Below are positions 1 to 9,803 of a stretch of 64,000 nt of DNA, piece by piece. The position numbers and the translations under genes are program-made. The stretch comes from Streptomyces sp. HUAS CB01. Its GTDB lineage: Bacteria; Actinomycetota; Actinomycetes; Streptomycetales; Streptomycetaceae. Positions within the stretch are counted from its first letter, which is position 1, and each line of letters starts with the position of its first letter. The stretch covers positions 1,863,001-1,927,000 of the forward strand of contig NZ_CP129137.1 in the NCBI RefSeq assembly GCF_030406905.1, written 5' to 3'. The notes beneath the pieces are model-generated. The model did not search any database. It had not been told where the DNA came from and was given only the letters and a program-made list of their open reading frames with translations.

Positions 1-255
1 GGAGTCGTCCGCGCCCGGGTTGGCGTGGATCGCGAACCGCGGGTCGCGCAGGAGGTCCAGCGCCTTGCGGGAGTCCGGCATCATCCCGAGCCACAGCTCC
101 CCGGAGCGGAAGGTCACCTCCAGCCCGGTGAGCCGTGGTGATCCGTCCTTGCGCAGGGTCGCGAGGACATGGTGCCTGTACTTCTCGAAGCGCTCCCGCA
201 CCACCGTGGCGAAGTCCGGCTCCGCCGCCTGAAAGTCTGCCCAGCTGTTGCCCAT
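1..255 (-). CDS. PPOX-fold (pyridoxamine 5'-phosphate oxidase-like) protein, 3' end outside window
   Basis: Reading left from an ATG at 253-255, 85 codons stay open to the window edge, so only the N-terminal part is present. It begins MGNSWADFQAAEPDF and continues with HHVLATLRKDGSPRLTGLEV and then GELWLGMMPDSRKALDLLRD. This is the usual opening of the split-barrel flavin/F420-binding PPOX family: a short helix, the strand LATLRKDGSPR, then the strand carrying LWLGM. Family members bind FMN, F420 or haem and many are of unknown substrate. The real end and any cofactor residues further on cannot be seen. Confidence 0.7.
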   Translation of the reverse strand, partial: MGNSWADFQAAEPDFATVVRERFEKYRHHVLATLRKDGSPRLTGLEVTFRSGELWLGMMPDSRKALDLLRDPRFAIHANPGADDS

Positions 256-426
256 GGGCCCAGGAAACCGCGAATACCGGACATCTGCTGTCGGGTATCC
301 GGAGCGGGCCGCCGTGACGGCCACCACGTCACTCCGACGGCGGCCGCTTCGACCGCGGCCCGGTCGACGTCCGACCGGCGGCCACCTCGTACCGCCGCCC
401 GGTCGAGGTCCGACGGAGACCCGGCG
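256..426. other. Gene-free spacer with an 18-bp direct repeat
   Basis: This 171-bp gap separates the PPOX start from the vWA stop. It holds two copies of GCCCGGTCGASGTCCGAC, at 358-375 and 397-414, differing at one base. No credible open frame or hairpin terminator was found. The function is unknown. Confidence 0.4.
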
Positions 427-1149
427 TCAGGCGCGCACGATCCCCGAGGCCCGCGCGTTCGCCAGCCACACCGGGAACTCGGACACCAGGCGGTCGTACA
501 GTTCCTCGTCACGGAGACGCCGCGGGTCCTGCCCCGCGTGGAAGAAACCCGCGTTGTCGACGGGGCGCTTCGCGGGGACCGCCAGGTCGTCGAGTCTGCG
601 CAGGAAGTCGAACTGCCGGCTGCCCGGGTCGCCGAAGCCGATGAACTGCCAGAACATCGGCAGCTTCGCCGCCTTGCACAGATACCGTTCCGCGGCGAGC
701 TTGTTGATCGGTCCGCCGTCGGTCTGGAAGACGACGAGCGCGGGCGCCGTGGAACCGCTGTCCAGATAGTGGTCGATGACCGCGTCCATCGCGACGTGGT
801 AGCTGGTCCTGCCCATGTGGCCGAGCCCGGCGACGATGCGGTCTATCCGGCCCTCGTGGTCGGCGAGTTCGATGTCGGCCTCGGCGTCGATGTCCGTGGA
901 GAAGAAGACGACGGGCACGCGCCCGTCGTCGTCCAGATGGGCCGACAGCCCGAGGACCCGGTCCGCGAGCGCCTGGACGCTGCCGTCCCTGTAGTAGGGC
1001 TTCATGGAGCCGGAGTAGTCGACCACCAGGTACACCGCCGCGCGCCGGTCGCTCAGCCCGTGCTTCGCCAGCGACACCCCGGCGGTCTTGTAGAGGCTGA
1101 CGAGGGCGGGCGCGGTCTCCTCGATCTTGCGCAGGCTGATGGCCGCCAT
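427..1149 (-). CDS. von Willebrand factor type A domain protein (TerY/TerF-like)
   Basis: A 240-aa protein that is essentially one vWA domain. It shows a complete MIDAS metal site: D-x-S-x-S at D44, S46 and S48 (VVDYSGSM), T115 in HMGRTSYH, and D144 in FQTDGG. The length and the N-terminal helix resemble the vWA proteins that accompany tellurium-resistance (Ter) proteins in actinobacteria, which bind divalent metal and mediate protein contacts. No signal peptide or membrane segment is seen, so it should be cytoplasmic. It lies alone between a PPOX gene and gltD. The ATG at 1149 has GGAGA about 8 bases upstream. No Ter neighbours are in view, so the partner is unknown. Confidence 0.8.
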   Translation of the reverse strand: MAAISLRKIEETAPALVSLYKTAGVSLAKHGLSDRRAAVYLVVDYSGSMKPYYRDGSVQALADRVLGLSAHLDDDGRVPVVFFSTDIDAEADIELADHEGRIDRIVAGLGHMGRTSYHVAMDAVIDHYLDSGSTAPALVVFQTDGGPINKLAAERYLCKAAKLPMFWQFIGFGDPGSRQFDFLRRLDDLAVPAKRPVDNAGFFHAGQDPRRLRDEELYDRLVSEFPVWLANARASGIVRA

Positions 1150-1362
1150 GGGCGTGTCTCCGTTCGCTGGGCATCCGCGGGTCCTGTGCGGGCCGGCACC
1201 CGTGCCGTGAGACTACGCCGGAGGGCGGACACACGCGGACCGCGATGCTACGCACGCGTACCGTCACCCCGGAAGATGCCGCGGCGCCCGCCCATCATCC
1301 GGTCGGGGACGGGGGCAGGCGCCGCGTCTGTTCCGTACGCCTTTGTACGGGACGTATGTGAG

Positions 1363-1382
1363 GGACCGTCAGCACACGGTCC
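1363..1382 (-). terminator. Candidate terminator of gltBD
   Basis: GGACCGT (1363-1369) and ACGGTCC (1376-1382) form a perfect 7-bp stem with a 6-base loop, 15 bases past the gltD stop. There is no U-tract, as is common in this GC range. Confidence 0.4.
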
Positions 1383-1397
1383 GGGTGGGGATGCCCG

Positions 1398-2858
1398 TCA
1401 GACCGTCAGGGCGCGGTCCGTCGGGCGGATCGGGGCGGGCAGTTCGCTCGCACCCGTGAGATAGCGGTCCACCCCGCGCGCCGCGGAGCGGCCCTCGGCG
1501 ATGGCCCAGACGATGAGGGACTGGCCGCGGCCCGCGTCGCCGGCGACGTAGACGCCGTCGACGTTGGTGGCGAAGTCCGCGTCGCGGGCGATGTTGCCGC
1601 GCTCGTCCAGCGCCAGGCCGAACTGGGAGACCAGGCCGTTCTCGACGTCGGTGCCGGTGAAGCCCATGGCGAGGGTGACCAGCTGGGCCGGGATGGCACG
1701 CTCGGTGCCCGGCTTCCGGGTCAGCTTGCCGTCGACGAACTCGACCTCGACGAGGTGCAGGGACTGGACGTTGCCGTCCGCGTCGCCCTCGAAGTGGGTG
1801 GTGGAGACGGAGTAGACCCGCTCGCCGCCCTCCTCGTGCGCCGACGTCACCTTGTAGAGCATCGGGAACGTCGGCCAGGGCTGGTTGGCGTTCCGCTCGT
1901 CGCCCGGCCGGGGCATGATCTCCAGCTGGGTGACGGACGCCGCACCCTGGCGGTGGGCCGTGCCGACGCAGTCGGCGCCGGTGTCGCCGCCGCCGATGAC
2001 GACGACGTGCTTGCCCTCCGCGGTGATCGGCGGCGCCACGAAGTCGCCCTCGACGACCTTGTTGGAGAGCGGCAGGTACTCCATCGCCTGGTGGATGCCG
2101 TTCAGTTCGCGGCCCGGCACCGGCAGCTCGCGTGCGGTGGTGGCACCGGCGGCGATGACGACCGCGTCGAACCGCTTGCGCAGGTCCGTCGCCGTCAGGT
2201 CGCGGCCGATCTCGATGCCGGTACGGAACTTGGTGCCCTCCGCGCGCATCTGCTCGATACGGCGGTTGACGTGCCGCTTCTCCATCTTGAACTCGGGGAT
2301 GCCGTAGCGGAGCAGACCGCCGATGCGGTCGGCGCGCTCGTACACGACCACGGTGTGGCCGGCCCGCGTCAGCTGCTGGGCGGCGGCGAGACCCGCCGGG
2401 CCCGAGCCGATGACCGCGGCCGTCTTGCCGGACAGCCGCTCGGGCGGCTGCGGCTTGACGTCACCCGTGTCCCACGCCTTGTCGATGATCGAGACCTCGA
2501 CGTTCTTGATGGTGACGGCGGGCTGGCTGATGCCGAGGACGCACGCCGACTCGCACGGGGCGGGGCACAGCCGCCCGGTGAACTCCGGGAAGTTGTTCGT
2601 GGCGTGCAGTCGCTCGCTGGCCGCCTGCCAGTTCTCGCGGTACGCGTAGTCGTTCCACTCCGGGATGAGGTTCCCGAGCGGGCAGCCGTTGTGACAGAAC
2701 GGGATGCCGCAGTCCATGCAGCGCCCGGCCTGCTTGCTGATGATCGGCAGCAGGGAGCCGGGGACGTAGACCTCGTTCCAGTCCTTGACGCGCTCGGCGA
2801 CGGGGCGGGTCTCCGCGACCTCGCGCCCGGTGGTCAGGAAGCCCTTGGGGTCAGCCAT
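1398..2858 (-). CDS. gltD: Glutamate synthase (NADPH) small subunit
   Basis: This 486-aa subunit passes electrons from NAD(P)H through FAD and iron-sulfur centres to GltB, to reduce 2-oxoglutarate plus glutamine-derived ammonia to two glutamates. The N-terminal ferredoxin-like part has cysteines at 47, 50, 55 and 59 ([13 protein letters not shown]) and at 98, 102 and 106 (CPAPCESAC). The FAD Rossmann motif [10 protein letters not shown] starts at 151 and the nucleotide motif GGGDTGAD near 289. Length matches the family. The ATG lies inside the end of gltB (8-base overlap ATGGCTGA), so translation is probably coupled. Cytoplasmic, in the alpha-beta complex with GltB. Confidence 0.97.
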   Translation of the reverse strand: MADPKGFLTTGREVAETRPVAERVKDWNEVYVPGSLLPIISKQAGRCMDCGIPFCHNGCPLGNLIPEWNDYAYRENWQAASERLHATNNFPEFTGRLCPAPCESACVLGISQPAVTIKNVEVSIIDKAWDTGDVKPQPPERLSGKTAAVIGSGPAGLAAAQQLTRAGHTVVVYERADRIGGLLRYGIPEFKMEKRHVNRRIEQMRAEGTKFRTGIEIGRDLTATDLRKRFDAVVIAAGATTARELPVPGRELNGIHQAMEYLPLSNKVVEGDFVAPPITAEGKHVVVIGGGDTGADCVGTAHRQGAASVTQLEIMPRPGDERNANQPWPTFPMLYKVTSAHEEGGERVYSVSTTHFEGDADGNVQSLHLVEVEFVDGKLTRKPGTERAIPAQLVTLAMGFTGTDVENGLVSQFGLALDERGNIARDADFATNVDGVYVAGDAGRGQSLIVWAIAEGRSAARGVDRYLTGASELPAPIRPTDRALTV

Positions 2859-5800
2859 GGGTCGCCGCCTCCATCATCTTCTCGGTGGTCTCCCGCTCGG
2901 AGAGACCGGCGAGCTCAGCGGCGTCCTTGGCGGCGAGCACGGCCTTGTACGTGGTCGGGATGATCTTGCTGAACCGGTCCGCGGCAGCGGGCCAGTCGGC
3001 GAGGAGCTTCTCGGCCACGGTGGAACCCGTCTCCTCGTGGTGGCGGCGCACGACGTCGTGCAGCCATTCCCTGTCGGTGTCGCTCGGGGTCTCGACGGCG
3101 TCCGCGTTGCCGGCGTTGACGTTGTCCTTGTCGAGGTCGATGACGTACGCGACACCGCCGGACATGCCGGCGGCGAAGTTCCGCCCCGTCTCGCCGAGGA
3201 CGACGGCGTGACCGCCGGTCATGTACTCGCAGCCGTGGTCGCCCACGCCCTCGGAGACCACCAGCGCACCGGAGTTGCGGACGCAGAAGCGCTCGCCGGT
3301 GCGGCCGCGCAGGAACAGCTCGCCGCCGGTGGCGCCGTAGGCGATGGTGTTGCCCGCGATCGTCGAGTACTCGGCGAGGTGGTCGGCGCCCCGGTCCGGG
3401 CGGACGATCACCCGGCCGCCGGAGAGGCCCTTGCCGACGTAGTCGTTGGCGTCGCCCTCCAGGCGCAGCGTGACGCCGCGCGGCACGAAGGCGCCGAAGG
3501 ACTGGCCCGCGGAGCCGGTGAAGGTGATGTCGATGGTGTCGTCGGGCAGGCCCGCACCGCCGAACTTCTTGGTCACCTCGTGGCCCAGCATCGTGCCGAC
3601 GGTCCGGTTGATGTTCCGGATCGCGACCCGGGCGCGGACCGGCTGGGCCTCCTCGGCGGAGGCCGCGGCCAGTGCGTCCGCGGACAGCTTGATCAGCTCG
3701 TTGTCCAGGGCCTTCTCCAGGCCGTGGTCCTGCTCGACCAGCTGGTGGCGGACGGCACCCTCGGGCAGCTCGGGCACGTGGAACAGCGGTGCCAGTTCGA
3801 GGCCCTGGGCCTTCCAGTGGTTGACGGCCCGGGTGGTGTCCAGGAGTTCGGCGTGGCCGACGGCCTCGTCCAGCGTGCGGAAGCCCAGCTCGGCGAGCAG
3901 TTCGCGGACCTCCTCGGCGATGAACTCGAAGAAGTTGACGACGAATTCGGCCTTGCCGGCGAAGCGCTCGCGCAGGACCGGGTTCTGCGTGGCGATGCCG
4001 ACCGGGCAGGTGTCCAGGTGGCAGACGCGCATCATGATGCAGCCGGAGACGACGAGCGGCGCGGTCGCGAAACCGAACTCCTCGGCGCCGAGGAGCGCGG
4101 CGATGACGACGTCGCGGCCGGTCTTCAGCTGGCCGTCGGTCTGCACGACGATCCGGTCGCGGAGCCCGTTGAGCAGCAGCGTCTGCTGGGTCTCGGCGAG
4201 GCCGAGCTCCCAGGGGCCGCCCGCGTGCTTCAGCGAGGTGAGCGGCGAGGCGCCGGTGCCGCCGTCGTGGCCGGAGATGAGGACCACGTCCGCGTGGGCC
4301 TTGGAGACGCCCGCGGCGACCGTGCCGACGCCGACCTCGGACACCAGCTTGACGTGGATGCGGGCGGCCGGGTTGGCGTTCTTGAGGTCGTGGATCAGCT
4401 GAGCCAGGTCCTCGATGGAGTAGATGTCGTGGTGCGGCGGCGGGGAGATCAGACCGACGCCCGGGGTGGAGTGCCGGGTCTTGGCGACCCACGGGTACAC
4501 CTTGGGGCCGGGCAGCTGGCCGCCCTCGCCGGGCTTGGCGCCCTGGGCCATCTTGATCTGGATGTCGTCCGCGTTGACCAGGTACTCGGAGGTCACACCG
4601 AAACGGCCGGAGGCGACCTGCTTGATGCTGGAGCGGCGCGCCGGGTCGTAGAGGCGGTCCGGGTCCTCGCCGCCCTCGCCGGTGTTGGACTTGCCGCCCA
4701 ACTGGTTCATGGCGATGGCGAGGGTCTCGTGCGCCTCCTTGGAGATGGAGCCGTACGACATGGCGCCGGTGGAGAAGCGCTTGACGATCTCGGAGACCGG
4801 CTCGACCTCGTCGACGGGGATCGACGGGCGGTCGGACTTGAAGCCGAACAGGCCGCGGAGCGTCATCAGGCGCTCGGACTGCTCGTTCACCCGGCTCGTG
4901 TACTTCTTGAAGATGTCGTACCGCTTGGTGCGCGTGGCGTGCTGCAGGCGGAAGACGGTCTCCGGGTCGAACAGGTGCGGCTCGCCCTCGCGGCGCCACT
5001 GGTACTCGCCGCCGATGTCCAGCGCGCGGTGCGCCGGGGCGATGCCGCTGGCCGGGTACGCCTTGGCGTGCCGGGCGGCGACCTCCTTGGCGACGACGTC
5101 GAGGCCGGCACCGCCGATCTTCGTGGCGGTGCCGTCGAAGTACTTGGCGACGAAGGCGTCGTCGAGACCGACGGCCTCGAAGACCTGGGCGCCTCGGTAG
5201 GAGGCGACGGTGGAGATGCCCATCTTGGACATGACCTTGAGGACGCCCTTGCCGAGGGCCTTGATCAGGTTGCGGATCGCCTGCTCGGGCTCCATGCCCT
5301 CGATGAACGTACCGGCGCGCAGGAGGTCCTCCACGGACTCCATCGCCAGGTACGGGTTGACCGCGGCGGCGCCGTAGCCGATGAGCAGCGCGACGTGGTG
5401 CACCTCGCGGACGTCACCGGCCTCGACCAGCAGGCCCACGTGGGTGCGCTGCTTGGTGCGGATGAGGTGGTGGTGGACCGCGGCGGTGAGCAGCAGCGAC
5501 GGGATCGGCGCGTGCTCGGCGTCGGAGTGCCGGTCGGACAGCACGATGAGCCTGGCGCCGCCCTCGATGGCGGCGTCGGCCTCGGCACAGATCTCGTCCA
5601 GCCGGGCGGCGAGGGCGTCGCCGCCGCCGGAGACCCGGAAGAGACCGGCCAGCGTGACGGCCTTCATGCCCGGCATGTCGCCGTCGGCGTTGATGTGGAT
5701 GAGCTTGGCCAGCTCGTCGTTGTCGATCACCGGGAACGGCAGGGTGACCGAGCGGCAGGACGCCGCGGTCGGCTCCAGCAGGTTGCCCTGCGGTCCGAGC

Positions 5801-7437
5801 GAGGAGATCAGCGAGGTGACGAGCTCCTCGCGGATGGCGTCCAGCGGCGGGTTGGTGACCTGCGCGAACAGCTGGGTGAAGTAGTCGAACAGCAGCCGCG
5901 GACGCTCGGAGAGGGCCGCGATCGGCGAGTCGGTGCCCATGGAGCCGATCGGCTCGGCGCCGGTGCGGGCCATCGGCGCGAGCAGGACGCGCAGCTCTTC
6001 CTCGGTGTAGCCGAAGGTCTGCTGGCGGCGGGTGACCGAGGCGTGGGTGTGGACGATGTGCTCGCGCTCGGGCAGGTCGCCGAGCTCGATGATCCCGGCC
6101 TCCAGCCACTCCTGGTAGGGGTGCTCGGCGGCCAGCGCGGCCTTGATCTCGTCGTCCTCGATGATGCGGTGCTCGGCGGTGTCGACGAGGAACATCCGGC
6201 CCGGCTGGAGCCGGCCCTTGCGGACGACCTTGGCGGGGTCGATGTCCAGGACGCCGACCTCGGAGGAGAGCACGACCAGGCCGTCGTCGGTGACCCAGTA
6301 GCGGCCGGGGCGCAGGCCGTTGCGGTCGAGGACCGCGCCGACCTGGGTGCCGTCGGTGAAGGTGACGCAGGCCGGGCCGTCCCAGGGCTCCATCATCGTG
6401 GAGTGGTACTGGTAGAAGGCGCGCCGGGCCGGGTCCATGGAGTCGTGGTTCTCCCACGCCTCGGGGACCATCATCAGCACACTGTGCGGCAGCGAGCGGC
6501 CGCCGAGGTGGAGCAGCTCCAGGACCTCGTCGAAGGAGGCGGAGTCGGAGGCGTCCGGCGTGCAGAGAGGGAAGATGCGGTCCAGGTTCCCGTCCCCGAA
6601 CAGCTCGCTGACCAGCTGCGACTCACGGGCCCGCATCCAGTTGCGGTTGCCCTTGACGGTGTTGATCTCACCGTTGTGCGCCACGAAGCGGTACGGGTGG
6701 GCGAGCGGCCAGCTCGGGAAGGTGTTCGTGGAGAACCGCGAGTGGACCAGGGCCACGGCGGTCGCGAGTCGGCGGTCCGAGAGGTCGGGGAAGAAGGGCT
6801 CGAGCTGGCCGGTGGTCAGCATGCCCTTGTAGACGATGGTGCGGGCCGAGAGCGACGGGAAGTACACGCCGGCCTCGCGCTCGGCGCGCTTGCGCAGCAC
6901 GAACGCCTTGCGGTCGAGGGCGATGCCGCTGATCGCGCCGCCCTCGGGGCCTTCGGCCGCGGAGCCCGCGCTCACGAAGAGCTGACGGAAGGAGGGCATC
7001 GTCGAACGGGCCGTTGCGCCCAGCAGCTCGGGGGCGACGGGGACGTCGCGCCAGCCGAGGACGTCGAGGCCCTCCTCGGCGGCGATCGTCTCGATGCGTG
7101 AGACGGCCTCGTCCTCGGTGCCCTGGGGGACGAAGGCGATGCCGACGGCGTAGGAACCGGCCTCGGGGAGCTCGAATCCGGCGACGTCGCGCAGGAAGGC
7201 GTCGGGCACCTGGAGCAGGATGCCGGCCCCGTCGCCGGAGTCGGGCTCGGAGCCGGTGGCGCCGCGGTGCTCGAGGTTGCGCAGAACGGTCAACGCCTGC
7301 TCGACCAGCTCATGGCTGGCAACACCGGTGAGGGTGGCCACGAACCCGACACCGCAGGCGTCGTGTTCGTTACGGGGGTCGTACATCCCCTGCGGGGCGG
7401 GGCGACCGTCCATGGGCGACCAGGCGTCGGAACGCAT
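2851..7437 (-). CDS. gltB: Glutamate synthase (NADPH) large subunit
   Basis: The 1528-aa large subunit carries the glutaminase and synthase sites of the GOGAT half of ammonium assimilation. The mature enzyme should begin at Cys28 (EHDACGVGF), the Ntn-type glutaminase nucleophile, after a short propeptide. The FMN-binding synthase barrel follows, with the 3Fe-4S cysteines in [12 protein letters not shown] near residue 1131, then the C-terminal beta-helix. I chose the ATG at 7437 over an upstream start at 7560 because GGGAGAG sits 3 bases before it and it gives the usual propeptide. It forms an operon with gltD. A GlnR-like site lies about 65-80 bases upstream of the start. Confidence 0.97.
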   Translation of the reverse strand: MRSDAWSPMDGRPAPQGMYDPRNEHDACGVGFVATLTGVASHELVEQALTVLRNLEHRGATGSEPDSGDGAGILLQVPDAFLRDVAGFELPEAGSYAVGIAFVPQGTEDEAVSRIETIAAEEGLDVLGWRDVPVAPELLGATARSTMPSFRQLFVSAGSAAEGPEGGAISGIALDRKAFVLRKRAEREAGVYFPSLSARTIVYKGMLTTGQLEPFFPDLSDRRLATAVALVHSRFSTNTFPSWPLAHPYRFVAHNGEINTVKGNRNWMRARESQLVSELFGDGNLDRIFPLCTPDASDSASFDEVLELLHLGGRSLPHSVLMMVPEAWENHDSMDPARRAFYQYHSTMMEPWDGPACVTFTDGTQVGAVLDRNGLRPGRYWVTDDGLVVLSSEVGVLDIDPAKVVRKGRLQPGRMFLVDTAEHRIIEDDEIKAALAAEHPYQEWLEAGIIELGDLPEREHIVHTHASVTRRQQTFGYTEEELRVLLAPMARTGAEPIGSMGTDSPIAALSERPRLLFDYFTQLFAQVTNPPLDAIREELVTSLISSLGPQGNLLEPTAASCRSVTLPFPVIDNDELAKLIHINADGDMPGMKAVTLAGLFRVSGGGDALAARLDEICAEADAAIEGGARLIVLSDRHSDAEHAPIPSLLLTAAVHHHLIRTKQRTHVGLLVEAGDVREVHHVALLIGYGAAAVNPYLAMESVEDLLRAGTFIEGMEPEQAIRNLIKALGKGVLKVMSKMGISTVASYRGAQVFEAVGLDDAFVAKYFDGTATKIGGAGLDVVAKEVAARHAKAYPASGIAPAHRALDIGGEYQWRREGEPHLFDPETVFRLQHATRTKRYDIFKKYTSRVNEQSERLMTLRGLFGFKSDRPSIPVDEVEPVSEIVKRFSTGAMSYGSISKEAHETLAIAMNQLGGKSNTGEGGEDPDRLYDPARRSSIKQVASGRFGVTSEYLVNADDIQIKMAQGAKPGEGGQLPGPKVYPWVAKTRHSTPGVGLISPPPHHDIYSIEDLAQLIHDLKNANPAARIHVKLVSEVGVGTVAAGVSKAHADVVLISGHDGGTGASPLTSLKHAGGPWELGLAETQQTLLLNGLRDRIVVQTDGQLKTGRDVVIAALLGAEEFGFATAPLVVSGCIMMRVCHLDTCPVGIATQNPVLRERFAGKAEFVVNFFEFIAEEVRELLAELGFRTLDEAVGHAELLDTTRAVNHWKAQGLELAPLFHVPELPEGAVRHQLVEQDHGLEKALDNELIKLSADALAAASAEEAQPVRARVAIRNINRTVGTMLGHEVTKKFGGAGLPDDTIDITFTGSAGQSFGAFVPRGVTLRLEGDANDYVGKGLSGGRVIVRPDRGADHLAEYSTIAGNTIAYGATGGELFLRGRTGERFCVRNSGALVVSEGVGDHGCEYMTGGHAVVLGETGRNFAAGMSGGVAYVIDLDKDNVNAGNADAVETPSDTDREWLHDVVRRHHEETGSTVAEKLLADWPAAADRFSKIIPTTYKAVLAAKDAAELAGLSERETTEKMMEAATHG

Positions 7438-7790
7438 CGGCTCTCCCGTCGTCGTCGTGGCATGTGGCGGTGCCGAGGGACGACGTTGGCCCTCCGCTGA
7501 AATTTCGTGCAGGTTACATGATGGAGTGGTTCTCGGGAAGCGGATACCCCATTCCAACATGCGGACACCGCGCTATGGGGATGTGATAGCGGCGCAGGTG
7601 GGGGCGGGTGCGGACAGATCGGCTTGGGATCGGCGTCCACGGACCCGGGATGCAGAGCAGGCTTCGTTGCCCACAGCGCTTGTGGCTCATGCCCGGCGGT
7701 CATGGATTCGAAACCGCCCGGTAACGGCTCTTGGTGTGAGGCCAAGAACCAGTGTCGCACCTCACGGCCGGATAGGGCAGCAGGACATAG
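7438..7790. other. gltB upstream region, no gene
   Basis: This 353-bp stretch before gltB contains the ribosome-binding site (7441-7447) and the GlnR-like box (7502-7517). The remainder shows no coding frame with acceptable codon use. The gltB promoter should lie here, but no clear -35/-10 pair could be picked. Confidence 0.5.
7502..7517 (-). promoter_or_regulatory. Candidate GlnR box upstream of gltB
   Basis: On the minus strand the bases read GTAAC-CTGCAC-GAAAT. The Streptomyces GlnR a-b site consensus is gTnAc-n6-GaAAc, so this matches 9 of 9 scored positions except the final C (T here). It lies 65-80 bases before the gltB start, a sensible operator position. A second a-b pair, present at the strongest GlnR targets, is not seen on either side. 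Nitrogen control of gltB fits its function but is inferred. Confidence 0.5.
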
Positions 7791-7827
7791 GTCACAGCCT
7801 CCGGAAGCGGCTTCCGGAGGCTGTGAC
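7791..7827 (-). terminator. Strong hairpin terminator after the VIT1-type gene
   Basis: A perfect 17-bp inverted repeat (7791-7807 and 7811-7827) with a 3-base CGG loop lies 17 bases past the stop of the transporter gene. It separates that gene from the gltB promoter region. One of the longest perfect stems in the window. Confidence 0.8.
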
Positions 7828-7843
7828 CGTGCAGGTGGCGAGG

Positions 7844-8572
7844 CTAGACGGCAGCCCCGACCAGGCTTCCGATCCCGTACGTCACGGCCGCCGCGGCACC
7901 GCCCAGCGCCAGCTGCCGCAGCCCGCTGAACCACCAGCCGCGCACGGTCACCTTGGACACCAGCGCGCCGCAGGCGAACAGCCCCACGAGCGCCAGCAGC
8001 ACCGCGGGCCACAGCGTGGTGGCGCCCAGGAGGTACGGCAGGACCGGCAGCAGCGCGCCGAGGGCGAACGATCCGAAGGACGAGACGGCGGCGACCGTCG
8101 GCGAGGGCAGCTCGTCCGGGTCGATGCCGAGCTCCTCGCGGGCGTGGATCTCCAGCGCCTGCTCGGGGTCCCGGGAAAGCTGCATGGCCACCTCGCGGGC
8201 GAGGCGGGGCTCCACCCCGCGGGCCACGTACAGCGCGGCCAGCTCCTCCATCTCGTCGACCGGGTGCTTGCGCAGCTCACGGCGCTCGACGTCCAGTTCC
8301 GCCTGGACGAGCTCGCGCTGCGAGGCCACCGAGGTGTACTCGCCTGCGGCCATCGAGAAGGCGCCCGCGGCCAGGCCTGCGAGACCCGTGATCACGATGG
8401 TCTGCGGGGAGACGGATCCGCCCGCGACACCCGTCATCAGGGCGAGGTTGGACACGAGACCGTCCATCGCGCCGAACACCGCGGGACGCAGCCAGCCGCC
8501 GTTGACGTCGCGGTGCGTGTGGTTGTCGCGGTGCGCCTCGTGAAGCGTCGCCTCGGTCTCGATGATGGACAC
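7844..8572 (-). CDS. VIT1/CCC1-family iron/manganese transporter
   Basis: A 242-aa membrane protein of the vacuolar iron transporter family, which exports Fe2+ or Mn2+ from the cytoplasm. The first membrane segment is within GWLRPAVFGAMDGLVSNLAL, followed by the family motif FSMAAGEYTSVASQRE. A charged cytoplasmic helical region rich in Glu and His (about residues 90-155) corresponds to the family's metal-binding domain, and three more hydrophobic segments close the protein. The GTG at 8572 is preferred to an upstream start because GGGGAG precedes it by 5 bases. It is monocistronic, divergent from the ADP-ribosylglycohydrolase run. Metal specificity cannot be read from sequence. Confidence 0.88.
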   Translation of the reverse strand: MSIIETEATLHEAHRDNHTHRDVNGGWLRPAVFGAMDGLVSNLALMTGVAGGSVSPQTIVITGLAGLAAGAFSMAAGEYTSVASQRELVQAELDVERRELRKHPVDEMEELAALYVARGVEPRLAREVAMQLSRDPEQALEIHAREELGIDPDELPSPTVAAVSSFGSFALGALLPVLPYLLGATTLWPAVLLALVGLFACGALVSKVTVRGWWFSGLRQLALGGAAAAVTYGIGSLVGAAV

Positions 8573-8663
8573 AGCTCTCCCCTCGTTCCCGGAGCGGTCC
8601 GCGTCCGCGTCCCGCCCCGTTTCTCGCTCTCGAAAGTACGCGCGATGTAAGGGGCGCGCTAGC

Positions 8664-8683
8664 AAGGCAGGCTTTACTTACCT
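8664..8683 (-). promoter_or_regulatory. Weak iron-box-like site (DmdR/IdeR type)
   Basis: The minus strand reads AGGTAAGTAAAGCCTGCCTT about 90 bases before the VIT1-type start. The half-site AGGTAAG agrees with AGGTWAG of the Streptomyces DmdR iron box, but the other half fits poorly (about 11 of 19 positions overall). It is also an unusually A/T-rich patch, so it may simply be promoter DNA for either divergent gene. Confidence 0.25.
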
Positions 8684-8807
8684 GGTCTGGGCGCTGCGCT
8701 CCGCCCTTGAGCCGGACGTGTGAACCGGGGTTTCCCACGCCTCCACCTCGTCCCCCGCGGGGGACAGATCGAGGAACAGGCACAAGGGGGTGCGAAGGAG
8801 TGGCGCG

Positions 8808-9803
8808 GTGGACTGGATTGCATGCGATCGGGCCCGCGGCGCGCTCCTGGGACTGGCCGTGGGCGACGCCCTCGGCGCACCGGCGGAGAACATGCGGCCG
8901 TCCGAGATCCGCCGCCGCTGGGGCCGCATCGAGGGCTTCGTGACCGACAGCCCCGCCGGCACGGACGACACCGAGTACGCGATCTTCTCCGGGCTGCTGC
9001 TGGCCCGGCACGGGTCGGCGCTGACCGTGGCGCACGTCGAGAAGGCGTGGCACCACTGGATCGCGGACCTCGACGAGGGGCCGTTCCGGGGCGCGGGCTT
9101 CAGCGAGCGCGGCACGCTGGAGAACCTGCGCCGGGGGCTGGCGGCACCCATCACCGCGCAGCACCGGCACGCCTGGAGCGACGGGCTCGCGATGCGGGCG
9201 GCACCGTTCGGGGTGTTCGCCGCGGGCTCCCCCGACGAGGCGGCGCGGCTGGTGGCCATCGACGGCTGCGTGAGCCACGACGGCGAGGGCATCTACGGCG
9301 GGCAGGCGGTGGCTGCGGGGGTGGCAGCGGCGATGGCGGGCGCCGGCCCGGCGGGGGTGATCGGGGCGGCCCTGTCCGTCGTCCCCCTGGACTCGTGGAC
9401 CTCGCGCTCCCTGCGCCGGGCGGTCGTCGCGGCGGAACGCGCCGGGACGGACCCGCTCGGCCGCGAACGGACGGTCCGCTCGGCGGTCGTCATCGGCGGC
9501 TACCCGTGGACGGACCTGGCGCCCGAGGCGGTGGGCCTCGCCTTCGGGGCGTTCGCGGCGGCCCGCGGCGACTTCCGTACGTCGGTGCTGACCGCGGTGA
9601 ACATGGGCCGCGACGCCGACACCACCGCGGCGGTCGCGGGCGCGCTGGCCGGCGCGATGTCGGGCGCCTCCGCCATCCCGCCGGACTGGGCCGCCGCGAT
9701 CGGCCCCGTCCGGGGCAGCTGCCTCCCCTCGATGCGCGGCTACCACGTCCTGGACATCGCCGACCTGCTCACTCCGTACGACGACACCGAGGCCCTCTCA
9801 TGA
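8808..9803 (+). CDS. ADP-ribosylglycohydrolase-fold protein 1
   Basis: A 331-aa all-helical protein of the DraG/ARH family, which removes ADP-ribose or related ribosyl groups from targets using two Mg2+ ions. All three metal motifs look intact: G19-D20 in LAVGDALG, T52-D53-D54-T55, and D269-A270-D271-T272 in NMGRDADT followed by AGALAGA. I chose the GTG at 8808 because AAGGAG lies 7 bases before it; a GTG at 8790 is possible but has no such site. The stop overlaps the next start by four bases (ATGA). It is the first gene of a tightly packed run of four homologues and a kinase. Substrate unknown. Confidence 0.88.
   Translation: MDWIACDRARGALLGLAVGDALGAPAENMRPSEIRRRWGRIEGFVTDSPAGTDDTEYAIFSGLLLARHGSALTVAHVEKAWHHWIADLDEGPFRGAGFSERGTLENLRRGLAAPITAQHRHAWSDGLAMRAAPFGVFAAGSPDEAARLVAIDGCVSHDGEGIYGGQAVAAGVAAAMAGAGPAGVIGAALSVVPLDSWTSRSLRRAVVAAERAGTDPLGRERTVRSAVVIGGYPWTDLAPEAVGLAFGAFAAARGDFRTSVLTAVNMGRDADTTAAVAGALAGAMSGASAIPPDWAAAIGPVRGSCLPSMRGYHVLDIADLLTPYDDTEALS

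Noticed and set aside
2785..7101. Long open frame of over 1400 codons on the plus strand opposite gltB
   Set aside because: It is the antisense shadow of gltB, caused by high GC at third positions; its product is Val/Gly/Asp-rich with no family match.
7791..7827. Riboswitch or operator for gltB
   Set aside because: It is directly behind the transporter stop, a perfect long stem with a 3-base loop, and no wider conserved fold; a terminator explains it.
8790..8807. Upstream GTG start for the first ARH-fold gene
   Set aside because: AAGGAG lies 7 bases before the GTG at 8808, whereas the earlier GTG has only a poor purine run.
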